This document shows positions 6,377 to 8,605 of a stretch of DNA of 8,605 nt, one piece after another. Numbering within the stretch: the first letter of the stretch is position 1; every line of letters begins with the position of its first letter. Below the pieces are notes generated by a model that made no database searches, was not told the DNA's origin, and was given only the letters and a program-made list of their open reading frames with translations. The DNA comes from JBKJUK01 sp046590705. GTDB taxonomy: Bacteria > Acidobacteriota > Thermoanaerobaculia > Gp7-AA8. A program made the position numbers and the translations under genes. The stretch spans positions 1 through 8,605 of the forward strand of contig JBKJUK010000327.1 of assembly GCA_046590705.1 (NCBI GenBank), given 5' to 3'.

Positions 6377-6528
6377 GAAAAGATGCCGCGCTGCCGAGCC
6401 TCACGCAGCCAACACTCAACGTTTAACCCTCCTGTGGCGGGCGAATTCCGGATGAAAGTCGAATGGAATCGGGGCCTGCGAAGCAACTCTGAAAACTCCG
6501 CAAAAGCCAGCAGGGTCCTGAACGTCGA

Positions 6529-6909
6529 TCAGGCGTAGGTGGCCCGTCCTCCGCCAAACGACCAGTTCTCTTTCGTCACTTCCACCAGAGAGATCAACAC
6601 GTCGTCAGGACGAAGGCCAACAGCCTTATCCAGGTTTGCCGCGATTGCCGCGTACAACGCACGTTTCACGTCGGTCGTACGACCAGCGTTCAGCGTGATC
6701 TCGACGATGACCAGATCGTCCGATCGCTGCACACCACCGTAGGTCGCATGCTGCCGCAGGTTCTCTGAAGAAAGTTCCACGATGACCTGGAATCGGTCAT
6801 CGACCGGCACACTGGCGCTCGAAACCAGAGCCTCGTGCACACCGCGGCCCAAACCTTCCAGGTAATCCTGCGTTTTCCCTTCCCGCAGATAAATCTTCAC
6901 AAAAGGCAT
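6529..6909 (-). CDS. Tautomerase-fold protein (Tautomerase_2 / malonate semialdehyde decarboxylase-like family)
   Basis: This 126-residue protein belongs to the 4-oxalocrotonate tautomerase superfamily, in the longer single-chain group of about 130 residues whose members form trimers. These enzymes use a free N-terminal proline as the catalytic base or acid. The ATG at 6909 gives MPFVKIYLREG, exposing Pro after Met removal; a GTG three bases upstream would give MMPF and bury it, so 6909 is preferred. DDRFQVIVE (37-45), RSDDLVIVEITLNAGR (about 62-77) and VLISLVEVTKENWSFGGG (about 104-121) are typical of the family. A GGAGGGG ribosome site is 4 nt upstream. It stands alone between beta-lactamase-like and bamA genes, and I see no pathway partner, so the substrate is unknown. 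Confidence 0.88.
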   Translation of the reverse strand: MPFVKIYLREGKTQDYLEGLGRGVHEALVSSASVPVDDRFQVIVELSSENLRQHATYGGVQRSDDLVIVEITLNAGRTTDVKRALYAAIAANLDKAVGLRPDDVLISLVEVTKENWSFGGGRATYA

Positions 6910-6911
6910 CA

Positions 6912-6918
6912 CCCCTCC
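6912..6918 (-). promoter_or_regulatory. Ribosome binding site of the tautomerase gene
   Basis: GGAGGGG on the minus strand; its GGAGG core ends 4 nt before the ATG at 6909. A heptamer repeat array begins two bases farther upstream, so the repeat abuts the translation signal. Confidence 0.7.
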
Positions 6919-6920
6919 AT

Positions 6921-6983
6921 CTACTGGTTACTGGCTACTGGTTACTGACAACTGGTTACCGACTGCTGGTCACTCGCTGCCGC
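6921..6983 (+). repeat. Degenerate 7/14-bp tandem array (CTACTGG TTACTGG)
   Basis: Nine successive heptamers are ctactgg, ttactgg, ctactgg, ttactga, caactgg, ttaccga, ctgctgg, tcactcg, ctgccgc. They also read as 14-bp dimers that decay away from the tautomerase gene. The array occupies the immediate upstream region of that gene, where its leader or promoter should lie. No -10-like box was found inside it. Confidence 0.85.
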
Positions 6984-7018
6984 ATCATTATCGCGAAGTT
7001 ACACGGCCATCACCGCAT

Positions 7019-7196
7019 CGTCATTCCGATGAGCACGCGCGCCCCGCGTAAGCTTGCGCGCTGTGACTGCGAAGAGGAATCTCCGTTCCGCGCCGAGTTG
7101 GTCGTGCCGTTTCACCGCGGCCGCGCGGACCGGAGATTCCTCCTCGCAGTCACAGCTGCGTAATCATCCCGGGGCACGCGGCTCGTCGGAATGACG
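7019..7196. repeat. Large imperfect palindrome, REP/MITE-like intergenic element
   Basis: The left arm (7019-7093) and the reverse complement of the right arm (7123-7196) match over about 75 nt around a 29-nt loop. Identical blocks include CGTCATTCCGA at the outer end, CTGTGACTGCGA, GAGGAATCTCCG, and TCCGCGC at the inner end. Mismatches and small gaps cluster between the first two blocks. There is no open frame, no transposase and no obvious target-site duplication. The edge words (CATTCCGA and GAGGAATCTCC) resemble interspersed palindromes I recall from other bacterial genomes. The rest of the gene-free stretch 6910-7280 holds two heptamer arrays and nothing else I can support. Confidence 0.85.
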
Positions 7197-7273
7197 TCGC
7201 GTACGTGCGTGCGGGGTACCCTCTGCTACTCCTCAACAACGCGTCTGATGCACGATGTGGTGATACGTGAGAA

Positions 7274-7301
7274 TTACTGGCTACTGATTACTGGCTACCG
7301 A
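7274..7301 (+). repeat. Short 7/14-bp tandem array overlapping the end of the beta-lactamase-like gene
   Basis: Four heptamers, ttactgg, ctactga, ttactgg and ctaccga, form two 14-bp copies differing at one base. The word family is that of the array at 6921. On the minus strand the repeat encodes the last residues (VASNQ) and the TAG stop of the upstream gene. Confidence 0.85.
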
Positions 7302-8165
7302 CTCGAGCCAGGCCGCGCGTGAGATCCTCCGCACCGCAGCCTCGGCTTGCCTTTTGTCCTTCCACCCCCACGTGAGCACCACCAGAATGTAGGGGCGTCG
7401 GTCGGGCGGATAAACGATGGCAGCGTCGTGATAAACCGAGGTGATGGAACCGGTCTTGTGAGCGACGCGGGTACCGGCAGGAACTCCAGCTGGAATCCCT
7501 TCGTTGAACTCCTGCGCCAGCATGATCTTGATCATGGCCTGACTGGCTGCGGGTGTGATCGCTTTCTCTTCGGCGACGGCGCGGAGCACGAGCAGCAGGT
7601 CACTGGCGGTAGTGGTGTTGTTCATCCCTGCCTTGTAAGCCTTGTCATCCTCGACACCTCTGAGGACCCTGATGTCATTTGCCCCAAGCGTTCCCATGAG
7701 CGACATCACCTTCGGGGCGCCGATTAAATCGATGAGAATGTTCGTGGAAAGATTCGAGCTACGGACAATCATTCGCTGCATGAGTTCAGACAGCGGCCTT
7801 TGCTGCCCGATCAGGTCGTAGAGTTTCGGATCGGAATCTTCGCGGGACTCGAGCGAGTAAACCGATTGGTCGGAGATACTCACGAACTCGTTTTTCACCA
7901 GAACCGGCTGCTCGAGCTTCAGCTCGCCGCGACTGATGGCCTCGAAGAGAGCCAGCATCACCGGTACCTTCATCGTGCTCGCAGCGTGAAAGCTCCTCTG
8001 TCCGTGCGAGGAGAAGCTCCTCCCGCTCTCGAGATCGTGAAAAGCCACCCCGATCACTCCGCCAGACCGCCACGCTGCCTGCTCTACCGCCTTCTGCAGA
8101 GTCGGCTTCGATGCCGAGGCACAAGCGGAGAGATTGACCAGCAGCAGAATCAAAAGAGTTCGCAT
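7281..8165 (-). CDS. Class A beta-lactamase-like serine hydrolase (Beta-lactamase2 family), predicted lipoprotein
   Basis: The 294-residue protein has a lipoprotein signal, MRTLLILLLVNLSAC, with lipobox LSAC at 12-15 and Ala at +2, so an outer-membrane-anchored periplasmic location is likely. Class A motifs occur in order: STMK at 63-66 (nucleophile S63, K66), SSN at 136-138 in the SDN position, E172 at the expected place of Glu166, and KTGS at 237-240. The residue aligned with Asn170 is Ala176 rather than Asn, and the omega loop seems one or two residues short. About 13 extra residues lie between STMK and SSN. The family call is firm; hydrolysis of beta-lactams is not, and a peptidase-like or weak beta-lactamase role is possible. 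The ATG at 8165 has no ribosome site, and a TAGAAT box ends 6 nt before it. The C-terminus is built from a heptamer repeat. Confidence 0.9.
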   Translation of the reverse strand: MRTLLILLLVNLSACASASKPTLQKAVEQAAWRSGGVIGVAFHDLESGRSFSSHGQRSFHAASTMKVPVMLALFEAISRGELKLEQPVLVKNEFVSISDQSVYSLESREDSDPKLYDLIGQQRPLSELMQRMIVRSSNLSTNILIDLIGAPKVMSLMGTLGANDIRVLRGVEDDKAYKAGMNNTTTASDLLLVLRAVAEEKAITPAASQAMIKIMLAQEFNEGIPAGVPAGTRVAHKTGSITSVYHDAAIVYPPDRRPYILVVLTWGWKDKRQAEAAVRRISRAAWLESVASNQ

Positions 8166-8171
8166 GCAGTG

Positions 8172-8177
8172 ATTCTA
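8172..8177 (-). promoter_or_regulatory. Putative -10 box of the beta-lactamase-like gene, leaderless spacing
   Basis: TAGAAT on the minus strand is followed by 6 nt and then the ATG at 8165, the spacing expected if transcription starts at the A of the start codon. There is no Shine-Dalgarno sequence. No convincing -35 is visible. Confidence 0.5.
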
Positions 8178-8298
8178 AACGTACGCAGCTGAACGGGGCA
8201 TCAGGAACCGTTTCAGTTCGGACTCGGGTGGGCGCGCCTTGCGCGATTCCCGAAACCCAGAAATATCGGCGCGTGCCGGAGGCGCGGTCAGAGGGTAG

Positions 8299-8330
8299 CC
8301 GGAGGTAAGCGCGAAGCGCGCAGCCACCGG
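8299..8330. repeat. Intergenic palindrome (hairpin), REP-like
   Basis: CCGG, mismatch, GG on the left pairs with CC, mismatch, CCGG on the right, around an inner GCGCG/CGCGC stem with a 3-nt loop. It lies in the gene-free stretch 8178-8499 and has no T tract, so it is not a simple terminator. Aside from this and two other hairpins I see nothing in that stretch. Confidence 0.5.
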
Positions 8331-8351
8331 GAACGACGCACGCCGAGATCC

Positions 8352-8368
8352 GCGCCCCGGCGGGGCGC
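8352..8368. repeat. GC-rich perfect inverted repeat
   Basis: GCGCCCCG and CGGGGCGC flank a single G. The arms are perfect, but the real loop must open by a few pairs. It lies 21 bp from the hairpin at 8299-8330 and may belong to the same element. No T tract follows on either strand. Confidence 0.45.
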
Positions 8369-8461
8369 CAGAGCATGCGACCAAAAACGTTCACAATCCG
8401 AAAGGGATGTTCGCGGCTTTAGGAACGGCGCCACACGTACTTCGAATTCAGATGGTCCAGT

Positions 8462-8481
8462 CACAGGCAGGATTGCCTGTG
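8462..8481. repeat. Perfect hairpin downstream of the right-edge gene
   Basis: CACAGGCA and TGCCTGTG pair perfectly over 8 bp with a 4-nt loop. It starts 18 nt beyond the stop of the gene at 8500. There is no U tract, so it could be an RNA 3'-end stabiliser or an interspersed repeat rather than an intrinsic terminator. Confidence 0.6.
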
Positions 8482-8499
8482 CTCCACACAGAACCTCAA

Positions 8500-8605
8500 T
8501 CAGTTCGTGACGACTTCGCCCGCTTTCGGTTCCACCAGTTTCACCACACCATCCTCCACGGTGAACTCGATTTTTGCCGGCACCTCATCTTTGTGCCGGA
8601 TCATG
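8500..8605 (-). CDS. Partial unrecognised gene, C-terminal end only
   Basis: A minus-strand frame enters from the right edge and ends at TGA 8500-8502. The visible part reads MIRHKDEVPAKIEF, then TVEDGVVKLVEPKAGEVVTN: 34 residues of alternating hydrophobic and charged pattern that would suit beta strands. An ATG lies at 8604, almost at the edge, so this may be a whole small protein or, more likely, the tail of a longer one. I do not recognise a family. Even codon use and a sensible C-terminus support coding, but the short length limits certainty. Confidence 0.45.
   Translation of the reverse strand, partial: MIRHKDEVPAKIEFTVEDGVVKLVEPKAGEVVTN

Noticed and set aside
6356..6418. A short TTG-start frame on the minus strand after an AGGAGGG sequence
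   Set aside because: Only about 20 codons, crossing a heptamer array, with no recognisable product. A chance ribosome-like site in GC-rich DNA is the simpler reading.
7019..7196. Possible rRNA, tRNA or riboswitch fold at the large palindrome
   Set aside because: I see no tRNA arms, rRNA signature or known riboswitch core. The structure is a simple long hairpin, better explained as a repeat element.
6921..7301. Possible CRISPR array because of the repeated units
   Set aside because: Units are 7 or 14 bp, contiguous and decaying, with no spacers of constant length and no cas genes.
7786..8394. A 202-codon minus-strand frame overlapping the beta-lactamase-like gene
   Set aside because: It runs through the hairpin-rich spacer and then out of frame through the SxxK region of the real gene. 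Its composition is Arg/Ser/Gly-rich and it lacks motifs.

Overview
The window carries a chromosomal outer-membrane and lipid A biogenesis cluster. All supported genes lie on the minus strand, so transcription runs from high to low coordinates. A complete lpxD-fabZ-lpxA set, a BamA with five POTRA domains and a Skp/OmpH chaperone show a Gram-negative, LPS-making bacterium. The gene order (bamA, ompH, lpxD, fabZ, lpxA, then a Gfo/Idh/MocA oxidoreductase), the GC-rich sequence and the many intergenic repeats suggest a non-enteric lineage. Acidobacteriota or a deltaproteobacterial-type genome would fit, but this is inference and the species cannot be named from the sequence.

Layout, in transcription order. 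8605-8500: the last 35 codons (stop included) of an unrecognised gene that runs off the right edge. 8499-8166: a gene-free stretch with three hairpins. 8165-7281: a class A beta-lactamase-like serine hydrolase with a lipoprotein signal. 7280-6910: a gene-free stretch holding two 7-bp-phased repeat arrays and a large imperfect palindrome of about 178 bp. 6909-6529: a tautomerase-fold protein with the catalytic N-terminal proline. 6528-6223: a spacer with another heptamer array, a promoter-like box and a structured bamA leader. 6222-3829: bamA. 3731-3171: ompH/skp, followed by a clear intrinsic terminator (3149-3123). 3122-2907: a repeat-rich spacer with a promoter-like box. 2906-636: lpxD, fabZ and lpxA, tightly packed. 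621-1: the start of a Gfo/Idh/MocA oxidoreductase that leaves the window at the left edge.

How the genes work together. BamA inserts beta-barrel proteins into the outer membrane and Skp/OmpH escorts those proteins across the periplasm. LpxA and LpxD perform the first and third steps of lipid A synthesis. FabZ supplies acyl-ACP chains and competes with LpxA for 3-hydroxyacyl-ACP. The oxidoreductase 14 bp after lpxA may be a GnnA-type UDP-GlcNAc 3-dehydrogenase, which would imply lipid A built on a 2,3-diamino sugar; this depends on a partner aminotransferase outside the window. The terminator after ompH and the promoter-like box before lpxD divide the cluster into two likely transcription units, bamA-ompH and lpxD-fabZ-lpxA-oxidoreductase.

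The protein-coding content is mostly conventional. The least explained signal is between the genes: five degenerate arrays that share a strict 7-bp phase but use different words (GGCCGGG, GAACGCA, YTACTGG). One abuts a ribosome binding site and one supplies the last codons and stop of the beta-lactamase-like gene. I found no CRISPR array, tRNA, rRNA, transposase or defence system.
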